A stretch of DNA of 64,000 nucleotides from Vibrio tubiashii. GTDB taxonomy: Bacteria; Pseudomonadota; Gammaproteobacteria; Enterobacterales; Vibrionaceae. Numbering within the stretch: position 1 is the stretch's first letter; each line of letters starts with the position of its first letter. Below the pieces are notes generated by a model. The model made no database searches. It saw nothing but the letters and a program-made list of their open reading frames with translations, and was not told the DNA's origin. Location: NCBI RefSeq assembly GCF_028551255.1, contig NZ_CP117029.1:1364001-1428000 (forward strand), read 5' to 3'. The position numbers and the translations under genes are program-made. Of the stretch, positions 16,987-26,055 are shown piece by piece.

Positions 16987-18093
16987 TTAATGCGTGAGGT
17001 AGTGCTCAACAAGTTCCGTCACTTTCACCATGTCATCAATGGCAATGAACTCTTCAGTAGTATGAACTTTTGCCATACCGGTCGAGATATTAACCGTGGT
17101 CAACCCTTTTGCATTAAAGTTGTTGGCATCACTACCACCACCTGTACCTTTAGTGTAAGGATTCGCGCCAATGGCTTCGAAGGAGGCTTTTACCGACTCA
17201 ATATGTGGATGATCATCTGCAATTACAAACGCGTTGTATGCACGGGTCGATTCAATCTCAACTTGTGCGCCATGCTTATCTGCTGCCGCTTGGAAGGTTT
17301 CAACCATATGAGCAACTTGTGCTGTCAGTTTGTCATCGTTTAGTGAGCGCGCTTCCGCAACCACTTTTAGCTCAGGCATAACGATGTTGGTAGCGTTACC
17401 ACCTTGAACAATACCGATGTTAGCCGTTGTCTCTTCATCAATACGCAGTAACTTCATGTTGGTGATGGCTTCAGAGGCGACTTGAATCGCGCTGATACCT
17501 TCTTCCGGTGCTAAGCCTGCATGGGCAGGGCGACCAATAAAGTTAGCAACGATCTTTTGCTGACCCGGTGCAGCATTGACGATAGTACCAATAGGACCAC
17601 CGGTATCTAATACGATTGCTTTGTCGGCTTGAATGTAAGACATGTCGAAGTTTTCAGAGCCGAATAGGCCACCTTCTTCATGAACAGTGAAGGCAAGCTC
17701 AATGGTCTTGTGCGCTAGGTTTTGCGCTTTAATGCTGCGAACTGCTTCCATAATCGCGGCAATACCCGATTTGTCATCACCACCTAAAATAGTGTTGCCT
17801 TTCGAACGAATGATGCCGTCTTCAATCACTGGCTCAATGCCAATGCCAGGAGTCACGGTGTCCATATGGCAGCTAAGTACAACGCTATCGTCAATGGTAC
17901 CTTCTAGTCGAGCATAGACGTTAAAGCCGTTTGATACCTCTTCAGGCACTGGCAGTTTATGGACAGTAAAGCCTAGCTCACCTAACTGTTCTGCTAACGC
18001 CTGCGCAATTTGTTTTTCATTGCGAGATTCGCTGTCAATTTTCACTAGTTGGATAAAGTGTTCTACCAGACGTTCACGGTTAATTTGAGTCAT
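16987..18093 (-). CDS. PepT-like M20 metallopeptidase
   Basis: A 368-residue M20 peptidase of the tripeptidase-T-like branch (often annotated PepT-like or M20/M42). Di-zinc ligands are visible: LSCHMDTV (His), GGDDKSG (bridging Asp), VHEEGG (catalytic Glu and zinc Glu), LDTGG and, at the C-terminus, KVHTTEEF (His). Residues about 180-285 form the dimerisation insert (FIGRPAHAGLAPEEG). It is likely a cytoplasmic aminopeptidase on short peptides. It is transcribed convergently with the GGDEF-EAL gene and divergently from the tyrosine operon, with 449 bp between. Confidence 0.9.
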   Translation of the reverse strand: MTQINRERLVEHFIQLVKIDSESRNEKQIAQALAEQLGELGFTVHKLPVPEEVSNGFNVYARLEGTIDDSVVLSCHMDTVTPGIGIEPVIEDGIIRSKGNTILGGDDKSGIAAIMEAVRSIKAQNLAHKTIELAFTVHEEGGLFGSENFDMSYIQADKAIVLDTGGPIGTIVNAAPGQQKIVANFIGRPAHAGLAPEEGISAIQVASEAITNMKLLRIDEETTANIGIVQGGNATNIVMPELKVVAEARSLNDDKLTAQVAHMVETFQAAADKHGAQVEIESTRAYNAFVIADDHPHIESVKASFEAIGANPYTKGTGGGSDANNFNAKGLTTVNISTGMAKVHTTEEFIAIDDMVKVTELVEHYLTH

Positions 18094-18344
18094 TGTTATA
18101 CCTCGTTAAGGAACAGAGGAGGTAACCATAACGGCTCGGACGGGAGATTTGTCTGCGCTATATCAATCTATCAGCAACTCCTAATGTCAATTTATGGTTA
18201 ACGATTTACTTAGTGATTTTATGTGTGTATTTGAATTGGTTTGCTCAATGTAACGAGGCAACTGGACTCGGTTGGTCTTCAGAGTCAAATTCAAGACTGA
18301 ACTATACTTGTTAATAAGTAGGAAGTTATGTTTATGGGTGAAAT

Positions 18345-18362
18345 GTAAACTAATTGTTACTT
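18345..18362 (+). promoter_or_regulatory. Possible TyrR-type box in the 449 bp leader of hpd
   Basis: TGTAAA at 18345-18350, a 6-base spacer and GTTACT at 18357-18362. It resembles the TyrR box TGTAAA-N6-TTTACA with two mismatches in the right half. Another half-site (GTTTACAG) lies near 18418-18425. The whole intergenic region 18094-18542 is AT-rich and non-coding. I see no other confident site there. Confidence 0.35.
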
Positions 18363-18542
18363 TGATTTTGGTGGTAAATTATTGATTTAAATTAATTAAA
18401 GTTATCTGAATTAAACGTGTTTACAGTTTTTAATTACATTTCGTTAACTTTGGATTGGGCGTGTAAGGTTCAAATTTGCGCTTAGCTGAGCCAAGTTATT
18501 GATAGTTACACGGTAGTTAGATCAATAACGAGGGATATAGAA

Positions 18543-19616
18543 ATGAACGAAGCGTACAACCCACTAGGTACAGATGGATTTGAGTTTGTTGAATACACAG
18601 CGGCAGACGCGAAAGGTATTCAAGCGCTTAAAGACCTGTTTAATTCGCTTGGGTTTGCAGAAGTGGCTAAACACCGTTCAAAGGAAGCGTGGCTGTATCG
18701 ACAAGGTGATGTGAACTTTATCGTTAATGCTCAGCCTCATAGTCAGGCCCATGCGTTTGCTGAAATTCACGGCCCTTCGGTGTGTGGCATGGCATTTCGC
18801 GTGAAAGATTCAGCGGCTGCAATGAAGCAGGCGCTAGCCAATGGTGGTAAAGAATACATTACTGAAATTGGTCCAATGGAGCTTAGCATCCCTGCGATAT
18901 ACGGTATTGGCGAGAGCTTATTGTATTTTGTTGATCGTTACCAAGATGGCAGTATTTATGAAGTGGACTTCCGCTTCTATGAAGATGCGAAGGAACGTCT
19001 GGAAAAAATGGATGTTGGCCTGTACGAGATTGACCACCTAACGCATAACGTTAAGCAAGGTAATATGGACGTATGGTCGGGCTTCTATGAGCGCATTGGT
19101 AATTTCCGTGAGATTCGCTACTTCGACATTGAAGGTAAATTAACGGGCTTGGTGAGCCGAGCGATGACTGCGCCTTGTGGCAAGATCCGAATTCCTATCA
19201 ACGAATCCTCTGATGACAAATCGCAAATTGAAGAGTTTATTCGTGAGTACAACGGTGAAGGTATTCAGCATATCGCCTTAACCACAGATGATATTTATCA
19301 GACCGTCCAAACCCTGCGTGATCGTGGTATGGACTTTATGCCAACCCCTGATACTTACTACGAAAAAGTCGATAGCCGCGTGGATGGGCATAAAGAAGAC
19401 GTATCGAAGTTACGCGACCTACGAATCTTGATTGATGGCGCACCGATGAAAGATGGCATCCTACTTCAGATCTTTACTCAAACTGTAATTGGCCCAGTAT
19501 TCTTTGAAATCATTCAACGTAAAGGCAATGAAGGGTTCGGCGAGGGTAACTTTAAAGCGTTATTTGAGTCGATTGAAGAAGACCAAATCCGTCGTGGGGT
19601 ACTAGACGATGCATAA
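18543..19616 (+). CDS. hpd: 4-hydroxyphenylpyruvate dioxygenase
   Basis: A 357-residue HPPD that converts 4-hydroxyphenylpyruvate to homogentisate, the first committed step of tyrosine breakdown after transamination. Two vicinal-oxygen-chelate repeats are visible. The Fe(II) ligands are in DHLTHNV (first His), GIQHIALTT (second His) and FFEIIQRKG (Glu). An AACGAGGGA ribosome-binding region precedes ATG 18543. It heads an operon with hmgA, fah and maiA; its last 8 bases overlap hmgA. Confidence 0.97.
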   Translation: MNEAYNPLGTDGFEFVEYTAADAKGIQALKDLFNSLGFAEVAKHRSKEAWLYRQGDVNFIVNAQPHSQAHAFAEIHGPSVCGMAFRVKDSAAAMKQALANGGKEYITEIGPMELSIPAIYGIGESLLYFVDRYQDGSIYEVDFRFYEDAKERLEKMDVGLYEIDHLTHNVKQGNMDVWSGFYERIGNFREIRYFDIEGKLTGLVSRAMTAPCGKIRIPINESSDDKSQIEEFIREYNGEGIQHIALTTDDIYQTVQTLRDRGMDFMPTPDTYYEKVDSRVDGHKEDVSKLRDLRILIDGAPMKDGILLQIFTQTVIGPVFFEIIQRKGNEGFGEGNFKALFESIEEDQIRRGVLDDA

Positions 19617-20739
19617 ATGGATAACATTCCCTCATCGGGAGGGAGTGTGCTCCAACCAGGCGCATGCTGATTTTCCCGAAGAGGCAATTTACGAACGTGA
19701 AGCAGGACGTAGTGGGTTTTTTGGGCCTGCTGCCCACTTTCACCATAAACATGCTCCTACTGGTTGGAGCGAGTGGGAAGGCGATTTAAAACCACGCGCG
19801 TTTAACTTCAATCACGTAGAAGAGTCACATCAGCTTTCGCCTTGGTCTGTGCCTCATCTTCTCCATAATGCCAACTGTAAAGTGCGCGTATGGAAGTTAG
19901 AGAGTGCCATGACGCATTTGGTTAGAAATGCTGATGGAGATGAGCTGTTGTTCATTCACCAGGGGGCAGCAGATCTTTACTGTGACTATGGGCACTTAGA
20001 AGTGGTTGAAGGCGATTATGTAATGATTCCGCGTTCGACAAGTTGGCGATTAGAGCCTCGTGAACCTATGTTTGTCTTGATGATTGAAAACACGGATGCG
20101 GCATACACGCTACCAGAGAAAGGTATGGTAGGAAATCACGCTGTGTTTGATCCTGCGGTGTTGGATGTACCAAAAATTGATGACCAGTTTAAAGCCCAGT
20201 ATTCCGAGGATGCTACGCAGGTTCACGTCAAGCGTCACGATCAAGTTAGTGTCGTCACCTATCCGTTCAATCCACTTGATGCGATCGGTTGGCATGGCGA
20301 TCTGTCAGTAGTTCGAGTGAACTGGCGTGATATCCGACCATTAATGTCACACCGTTACCACTTACCACCATCGGCGCATACCACCTTTGTTGGTCAAGGA
20401 TTCGTGATATGTACCTTTGTACCGAGACCTATTGAAAGTGACCCTGGTGCACTGAAAGTGCCGTTTTATCACAACAATGATGATTATGACGAAGTTCTGT
20501 TTTACCACGCCGGAGATTTCTTTAGTCGCGACAATATTGAAGCGGGAATGGTGACCTTCCACCCGGCAGGCTTTACTCATGGTCCTCACCCGAAAGCCTT
20601 TAAAGCGGGTCAAGAGTACAAGAAGAAGTTTACTGATGAAGTTGCGGTCATGATTGATACCAGACACGCGCTGAACTTCAGTAACGAGGCCGAGCAGGTG
20701 GAAAACAAAGAATACGTCTACAGTTGGAAAGAAAAATAG
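19609..20739 (+). CDS. hmgA: Homogentisate 1,2-dioxygenase, compact form
   Basis: A 376-residue cupin dioxygenase that opens homogentisate to maleylacetoacetate. It is shorter than the 430-445 residue enzymes of Pseudomonas and animals, but the C-terminal cupin core is intact: YHNNDDYDEVLFYHAGDF and FHPAGFTHGPHP carry the expected Fe ligands (His, Glu, His). The N-terminal half keeps GDELLFIHQG. It overlaps hpd by 8 bases and is followed 13 bases later by fah. Loss of this enzyme in vibrios leads to brown pyomelanin from accumulated homogentisate. Confidence 0.92.
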   Translation: MHKWITFPHREGVCSNQAHADFPEEAIYEREAGRSGFFGPAAHFHHKHAPTGWSEWEGDLKPRAFNFNHVEESHQLSPWSVPHLLHNANCKVRVWKLESAMTHLVRNADGDELLFIHQGAADLYCDYGHLEVVEGDYVMIPRSTSWRLEPREPMFVLMIENTDAAYTLPEKGMVGNHAVFDPAVLDVPKIDDQFKAQYSEDATQVHVKRHDQVSVVTYPFNPLDAIGWHGDLSVVRVNWRDIRPLMSHRYHLPPSAHTTFVGQGFVICTFVPRPIESDPGALKVPFYHNNDDYDEVLFYHAGDFFSRDNIEAGMVTFHPAGFTHGPHPKAFKAGQEYKKKFTDEVAVMIDTRHALNFSNEAEQVENKEYVYSWKEK

Positions 20740-20752
20740 AAAGGGACTGAAT

Positions 20753-21766
20753 ATGAAGTTAGCAACCCTAAAGAATGATAGTCGAGATGGCTTATTGGTT
20801 GTGGTAAACAAAGCACTGACAAAATGTGTTGCAGTGCCTGAAGTTGCGCAAACGATGCAAGAAGCGCTAGACAATTGGAATCATGTTGAATCTCAGCTCA
20901 ATGAGGTCTATGTCGCGCTGAATAATGGTGAGCTAACCAGCGAAATGCCATTTGATCCTGCTTTGAGTGAATCTCCTCTCCCACGGGCTTATCAATGGGC
21001 GGACGGCTCAGCCTATGTTAACCATGTTGAATTAGTGCGCAAAGCGCGTGGTGCGGAAATGCCGCCAAGTTTTTGGACCGATCCCTTGATGTATCAGGGT
21101 GGTTCCGACGCATTTATCGGACCTTATGATGATATCCCAGTCGTGAGTGAAGAGTGGGGGATTGATTTCGAAGGTGAAGTCGCTGTCGTAACAGGTGATG
21201 TTGCAATGGGAGTCACGGCAGAAGAAGCGGCGAAATCTATCAGGCTGATTATGTTGGTCAATGACGTTTCACTGCGTGGCTTAATCCCTAACGAACTCGC
21301 GAAAGGGTTTGGTTTCTTTCAGTCAAAACCATCTTCCGTCTTCTCTCCAGTAGCGGTAACACCAGATGAACTAGGGGACGATTGGGATGGGGGTAAAGTG
21401 AACCTGCCACTTCTCAGTTTTTACAACAACGAACCCTTTGGATGTCCAAATGCAGGCGTTGATATGACGTTCGAGTTTCCCGAGCTGATTGCACATGCAG
21501 CCAAAAGCCGCCCTCTATCCGCGGGAGCGATCATCGGTTCTGGAACCGTGTCAAACAAACAAGGTACGGACTTTGGCACCGCGATTGCTGAAGGTGGGGT
21601 CGGGTACTCCTGTATTGCTGAAGTACGAATGATAGAAACGATTCGTGATGGCTCACCATCGACGAGTTTTATGAAGTTTGGTGACCGAATCAAGATGGAA
21701 ATGAAAGACGCGGACGGTCACTCTATCTTTGGCGCGATTGACCAGCAAGTGGTGAAATATGAGTGA
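20753..21766 (+). CDS. Fumarylacetoacetate hydrolase
   Basis: A 337-residue FAH-family hydrolase that cleaves fumarylacetoacetate to fumarate and acetoacetate, the last step of this pathway. Metal-binding acids are in WGIDFEGEVAVVTGD, and further family blocks are FFQSKPSSVFSPVAVTPDELG and the GSGTVSNKQGTDFG loop. AAAGGGACTGAAT precedes ATG 20753. Its stop lies 8 bases inside maiA, so the two are translationally coupled. Confidence 0.93.
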   Translation: MKLATLKNDSRDGLLVVVNKALTKCVAVPEVAQTMQEALDNWNHVESQLNEVYVALNNGELTSEMPFDPALSESPLPRAYQWADGSAYVNHVELVRKARGAEMPPSFWTDPLMYQGGSDAFIGPYDDIPVVSEEWGIDFEGEVAVVTGDVAMGVTAEEAAKSIRLIMLVNDVSLRGLIPNELAKGFGFFQSKPSSVFSPVAVTPDELGDDWDGGKVNLPLLSFYNNEPFGCPNAGVDMTFEFPELIAHAAKSRPLSAGAIIGSGTVSNKQGTDFGTAIAEGGVGYSCIAEVRMIETIRDGSPSTSFMKFGDRIKMEMKDADGHSIFGAIDQQVVKYE

Positions 21767-22412
21767 TCGCATTCTCTATGGTTATTGGCGTTCTTCAGCG
21801 GCATACCGTGTGAGAATCGCGCTTAATCTAAAAGAGTTAAGTTATCAGCAGCGTTCTATTCATTTGGTAAAAAACGGCGGAGAACAGCGCTCCGCCGACT
21901 ATCAAAAACTCAATCCAAATCAGTTAGTGCCAGTATTAGTCGATGGTGACGTTACTCTTAATCAATCGTTAGCGATCATCGACTATCTTGATGAAATCTA
22001 CCCAGAGGTTGTGCTTACTCCGCTAGATAAAGAGCGCCGCTACATCGTGAAGTCTTTAGCGCAGGATATAGCCATCGATATTCACCCTCTCAATAACCTA
22101 AGAGTGCTGCAATATTTGTCAGGTGAGTTGTCTGTTGAAGAGGAAGCCAAAACTCGCTGGTATCGGCATTGGATTGAACAGGGTTTTACCGCGCTGGAAA
22201 AACGACTGAATTTGTGTAGCGGAAAATATAGCGTGGGCGATGAAGTGACTTTAGTTGATGCTTGTCTTGTTCCGCAGGTATACAACGCCAAGCGTTTCGA
22301 CGTTGATTTAACAGCCTATTCGAATATTGTTAGAGTGACAACGTCACTAAATGAGTTAGATGCGTTTAAGAGGGCTGCGCCTGAAGTTCAGCCAGATGCG
22401 GTTGTTCTTTAG
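21759..22412 (+). CDS. maiA: Maleylacetoacetate isomerase (zeta-class GST)
   Basis: A 217-residue zeta glutathione transferase that isomerises maleylacetoacetate to fumarylacetoacetate. The zeta signature SSAAYRVRIALN is at residues 11-22 with the catalytic Ser pair. Other marks are NPNQLVPVLVDGD, LNQSLAIIDYLDE and DIHPLNNLRVL. It starts inside the 3' end of fah and is the last gene of the hpd operon. Its final 47 bases overlap the 3' end of the convergent diguanylate cyclase gene, an unusually long tail-to-tail overlap. Confidence 0.95.
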   Translation: MSDRILYGYWRSSAAYRVRIALNLKELSYQQRSIHLVKNGGEQRSADYQKLNPNQLVPVLVDGDVTLNQSLAIIDYLDEIYPEVVLTPLDKERRYIVKSLAQDIAIDIHPLNNLRVLQYLSGELSVEEEAKTRWYRHWIEQGFTALEKRLNLCSGKYSVGDEVTLVDACLVPQVYNAKRFDVDLTAYSNIVRVTTSLNELDAFKRAAPEVQPDAVVL

Positions 22413-23556
22413 GAGCAAATATCGCTACTCGATTCCTGCCGCCCTCTTTCGCGAGATAGAGGGCTTTATCTGCCTGCTCCATCATTTCAATAATCGAAGA
22501 GGTTTGTTCTGAAGTGCTAATAGCAACTCCAGCACTGATAGTGATGACATCTGCACAAGATGAGTGTTGGTGAGCAATCGCCGCATTTTCAATATCGAAC
22601 CGAATCAGCTCTGCAATGGATTTCGCTTTATCTAACCTCGTATTGGGTAATACCGCCACGAACTCTTCACCGCCGACTCTGGCAAAGAAACTGTATTCCG
22701 CTTCTAAATCGATTGTCTTAAGTCGTTTAGCGACTTTGCGTAAGGCTTTATCTCCAGAAACGTGGCCATAGTTATCGTTGAAGGGTTTGAAGTGGTCAAT
22801 ATCAAATAAGATGACACAAAGATCTTGGCGCTTCTCTTTGCTACGCTGCCAGACGGTTTCTATCTTTTGATTGAAGTAGGTACGGTTTTTTAGCTCAGTT
22901 AACGCATCCTGCTCAGCGAGTGCTTTTATGGAGTGGTTTGCTTCAGAAAGTTGTCGGATTAGTTGCTCTTTCTCTATCTCTTCGGCAATTCTCTTTATCG
23001 CCTTATTGTGCAAGATGCGGGTATACAAACTGACGTAAATGACGCCACATAACACTAAGATAAACGCTTCAAACAGACGCTCTAGTCCAATCGAAAAATA
23101 GACAACCAGCGGCAGAATCAGTGACCAAAAGTAAACTTGCAGTGCTGAAATCGAATTAATGTGAAAGATCGTGCCAGCGAAGGCGAGGGCAGTACACCAG
23201 ATAGTGGTAGAAAGTAAGTTATGTTCTGGAGCAAGTTGAATGTACCAAATAGACCCTAATGACCAAACGAAACCAATTAAAGAACGAGTGGTAAGCAGAG
23301 TAAGCCAGTGCGACTTGTGCATGCTGTGAGTGTCGATACGAGGTCTTAGAGAACGATCAACGATATAGCGCGCGCTAATGACGCATACAAACAAGCCAGC
23401 CCAGATAACAGTTTGATTTGATAGCCCGTAATTGAGAACGGTGACACATAGAACCAATGCAGCTAAAGCCCCTTGTAGAATCGCGATCATAGGGAAGGCA
23501 TCCATCATTTCTAGATGCTTTCTACGCTCTATTTCTATTGCGATATTAGGGTTCAT
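22366..23556 (-). CDS. Membrane diguanylate cyclase
   Basis: A 396-residue protein with about six membrane helices (residues about 20-185), a short helical linker (IAEEIEKEQLIRQLSEANHSIKALAEQ) and a GGDEF domain. The catalytic motif is GGEEF at residues 295-299, and FDIDHFKPFNDNYGH holds the metal and guanine-binding residues. No R-x-x-D inhibitory site is seen. It is likely an active c-di-GMP synthase with an unidentified membrane sensor. Its last 15 codons overlap maiA on the opposite strand. Confidence 0.88.
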   Translation of the reverse strand: MNPNIAIEIERRKHLEMMDAFPMIAILQGALAALVLCVTVLNYGLSNQTVIWAGLFVCVISARYIVDRSLRPRIDTHSMHKSHWLTLLTTRSLIGFVWSLGSIWYIQLAPEHNLLSTTIWCTALAFAGTIFHINSISALQVYFWSLILPLVVYFSIGLERLFEAFILVLCGVIYVSLYTRILHNKAIKRIAEEIEKEQLIRQLSEANHSIKALAEQDALTELKNRTYFNQKIETVWQRSKEKRQDLCVILFDIDHFKPFNDNYGHVSGDKALRKVAKRLKTIDLEAEYSFFARVGGEEFVAVLPNTRLDKAKSIAELIRFDIENAAIAHQHSSCADVITISAGVAISTSEQTSSIIEMMEQADKALYLAKEGGRNRVAIFAPKEQPHLAELQAQPS

Positions 23557-23652
23557 TAAGCGGCCACAATTCTTAATCCTTAATTTGAACCTACCTTAAT
23601 CAATGTTGGTTGTAAACGAAGTGTTAATAAAACTGATGCTTATGCCAATAAA

Positions 23653-23678
23653 GCAAAAAGCCACCTATAAAGGTGGCC
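23653..23678 (-). terminator. Rho-independent terminator
   Basis: A minus-strand GGCCACCT/AGGTGGC stem followed by TTTTTGCTTT, downstream of the 61-residue CxxC gene. Confidence 0.8.
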
Positions 23679-23708
23679 TCAGTGTCGTCCTTGGAGAAAG
23701 AGTACGAA

Positions 23709-23894
23709 TTAACGTAGCGAGCTTATTTGACGCTCACGCTGCTGTAATTCTGCAATGTTGAACTGACGTACATCCAATGTCGCTAAGTCATTGCACTCTT
23801 TACATGAATGATGGCTTTTACCGTCAACGTATTCATGTTTGGTTAGCATGCTTGGTTTTTTGCACCAATCGCATACACCTTCGATCGTAAACAT
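23709..23894 (-). CDS. 61-residue zinc-ribbon-like protein
   Basis: A small protein with two C-x-x-C pairs, CDWC (residues 8-11) and CKEC (31-34), spaced as in a single zinc ribbon. A basic/Gln-rich helix (AELQQRERQISSLR) follows. A strong GGGGAG ribosome-binding site lies upstream of ATG 23894 and a terminator lies just downstream, so it is a genuine single-gene unit. Function unknown; small zinc ribbons of this type may bind nucleic acid or a protein partner. Confidence 0.75.
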   Translation of the reverse strand: MFTIEGVCDWCKKPSMLTKHEYVDGKSHHSCKECNDLATLDVRQFNIAELQQRERQISSLR

Positions 23895-24063
23895 AGATTT
23901 CTCCCCACCCTAATAACTAGGTGTTATTTTCGGTGCGGATTATGACATGAATAACGGTAAATGGTTAACTATTTGTTACGTGGAATGGGAGGGTGATCGA
24001 TTGCGTAGCCTTGTAATTTAAGACTTGTCTAAACTTGGAAATCTAATTGCTTGTATTTTGTAA

Positions 24064-25095
24064 CTATTTGTTAACCTGTTTGAGTATGACTTTAAGTGCC
24101 TGGTTTAGGCGCTTCATCTCTTCTTCGCTGCCTTTTAGATCTGGGTGGTAAACTTTAGACAATTGCTTGTAGCGAAGTTTGATCTGTTTTTCATTAGGAA
24201 TTTTGGCTGGATTAAAGCCAAACAGTGCGCAAGCGAGCGTGATAGGTTTATCTTGTGCGACTGATTGAGGTTTCGCAGTCGGCTTAGGCTGAGCTTGAAG
24301 CTTTTTAATATGGCGATACATCACCTCCATCTGACGCTTCTGTTGCTTTAAGGTGTCATCCTTACGTCGCAACTCCCTCTCAAGTTTAATTTGTTGTCTT
24401 TGAGCGTCTGAGTCGGTGCTGTCAGTATGTGCGCGAAGTGAACGGTTTGTGCGTAAAAGCCAGATGATGAGCGCGATACTCAGTGTGAGTAAACCGAGCA
24501 GAGCATAGATAGTTGTGCTTTGCGCTTGACCCTGATGGGCAATTGATTTGGCTTTCGGGCTTAGCTCTATATCTTGGTGGTCAAAAGCCACTTCTAATTG
24601 ATCGATAGCGGCAACTTGCTTCGCTCTACGGTTGTTAAACTGCTGCTCAAGTACCCGAGCATAATCTTTCTCCGCATCTGGGTTTTCTTTAGCAGCTTGT
24701 TCATACCAAAGTTCGGCTAGATCAAGGTTATCTGGTTGTTCTTTAGCTTGTTCGTACAATTGGCCAAGTAGTAATGGGGCTTGCTTGTCACCAGATAGGG
24801 CGGCTTTGCTTAGCCAAAAAATCGCATTCTCAATATCTACTTTAGTGCCAAGGCCTTTATAGTAAGCGCGCCCTAGGTTTGCTGCGGCGGAATCACTCCC
24901 ATTGTTTGCTGCTTGTTGGTACCAATAGAAAGCTTCTGAGCTAGACTGTTGAACACCTTGCCCTTGCGAGTATCTGTCAGCGAGCTCTAACTGAGCATGG
25001 ACATTATTATTTTGTGCGCTTTGGGTGAGCTCTTCTACTGTTTGAGCAAAACTCACTGAAGAGTAAACAAGTAGTAGAAGGGATAGGATTCGCAA
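24064..25095 (-). CDS. Exported Sel1-repeat protein with C-terminal J domain
   Basis: A 343-residue protein of unusual build. A signal peptide (MRILSLLLLVYSSVSFAQ) leads into Sel1-like TPR repeats (residues about 30-150; AQLELADRYSQGQGV, AAANLGRAYYKGLGT, APLLLGQLYEQA). A membrane helix (TIYALLGLLTLSIALIIWLL, about 192-212) and a charged coiled coil (about 215-265) follow. The C-terminus is a J domain with the HPD motif at residues 317-319. If the topology is as drawn, the Sel1 part is periplasmic and the J domain is cytoplasmic, where it would recruit DnaK. Family-level function unknown. Confidence 0.8.
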   Translation of the reverse strand: MRILSLLLLVYSSVSFAQTVEELTQSAQNNNVHAQLELADRYSQGQGVQQSSSEAFYWYQQAANNGSDSAAANLGRAYYKGLGTKVDIENAIFWLSKAALSGDKQAPLLLGQLYEQAKEQPDNLDLAELWYEQAAKENPDAEKDYARVLEQQFNNRRAKQVAAIDQLEVAFDHQDIELSPKAKSIAHQGQAQSTTIYALLGLLTLSIALIIWLLRTNRSLRAHTDSTDSDAQRQQIKLERELRRKDDTLKQQKRQMEVMYRHIKKLQAQPKPTAKPQSVAQDKPITLACALFGFNPAKIPNEKQIKLRYKQLSKVYHPDLKGSEEEMKRLNQALKVILKQVNK

Positions 25096-25195
25096 ATCAG
25101 CCTCTAGTCACTAGGATAAAAGTGGTGGTATCTGCTAAGTATATCAATTGACCAGAAAAAATAGACAATTATTGTTTCGAATCGATATTAAGAAT

Positions 25196-25222
25196 TCAAA
25201 AATGGCTTCCGAGGAAGCCATC
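25196..25222 (-). terminator. Rho-independent terminator of the OmpA-like gene
   Basis: A perfect ATGGCTTCC/GGAAGCCAT stem (25202-25222) with a minimal loop, followed on the minus strand by a T run. Confidence 0.85.
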
Positions 25223-25242
25223 TTCGCAACGATTTAGCTGTA

Positions 25243-25911
25243 CTATTTTAGCGGTAAGATCTGAATTTCTACGCGTCGATTGCAAGCTCGACCTTCCGAA
25301 GTGCTGTTAGTACACAGCGGGTAACGCTCGCCATTACCGCGAGCAACTGCTCGTCCAGCTGCAACACCCTGTGAAACTAAATAAGAACGTACTGACTCAG
25401 CGCGACGCTCAGATAAAATTTGGTTGGTTGTGTCACTACCTGTACTGTCAGTGTGACCATCAATAACAAGGCTAGTATCTGGGTACTCGACCAAGATCCT
25501 TGCTACGCCGCGCAAGGTTTTATGAATACTAGAATCAAGTTGATAAGAGCTTGTCTGGAAGCCAATGCCGTTTTCTAGACGAAGCAGTAACTGATTTTCT
25601 CCAACGCGTTCTACTTGCACACCAGAGTCCATAAGTTCTTTGCGTAGTGCAGCTTCTTGTTGATCAAAGTAGTAACCGATACCGCCACCGACAGCGGCAC
25701 CACCCGCAGCGCCGATCAGCGCGTGCTGTCGACGCTCTGTTGCATCATCACCAGTCGCTAAGCCAACAGCAGCACCTGCGATGGCACCGATAAGTGCGCC
25801 TTGGGTTGCTGAGTTGGTTTCGCTTTCGCCAGTGGTTGCGTTTTGGCGCTGTGTTGCTTGGCAGCCAGAAAGGGCTATTGCGATGGCTAAAGCAGCCGTA
25901 ATCTTCTTCAC
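25243..25911 (-). CDS. OmpA-family lipoprotein with glycine zipper
   Basis: A 222-residue outer-membrane lipoprotein starting at GTG 25911, with GGAG upstream. The frame opens 7 codons earlier. The lipobox LSGC places the lipidated Cys at residue 17. A glycine-zipper segment (ALIGAIAGAAVGLATGD and ALIGAAGGAAVGGGIGY, about 38-80) precedes a C-terminal OmpA peptidoglycan-binding domain. That domain shows IDGHTDSTGS, then LSERRAESVRSYLVSQGV and NRRVEIQI. It resembles the YiaD/Pal group and probably tethers the outer membrane to murein. Confidence 0.9.
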   Translation of the reverse strand: MKKITAALAIAIALSGCQATQRQNATTGESETNSATQGALIGAIAGAAVGLATGDDATERRQHALIGAAGGAAVGGGIGYYFDQQEAALRKELMDSGVQVERVGENQLLLRLENGIGFQTSSYQLDSSIHKTLRGVARILVEYPDTSLVIDGHTDSTGSDTTNQILSERRAESVRSYLVSQGVAAGRAVARGNGERYPLCTNSTSEGRACNRRVEIQILPLK

Positions 25912-26055
25912 GATAACATCTCCGTGTATCATTATTATTGCCAGACAAGGTCGGTCTGGATCTCGAATGCCATGAATTAAACCGATGGCATTCGTTATGT
26001 CAACGCGGAAAAGATTAATTTACTGAATATTAACGGTGGGTGAACAAAGCTTGCT

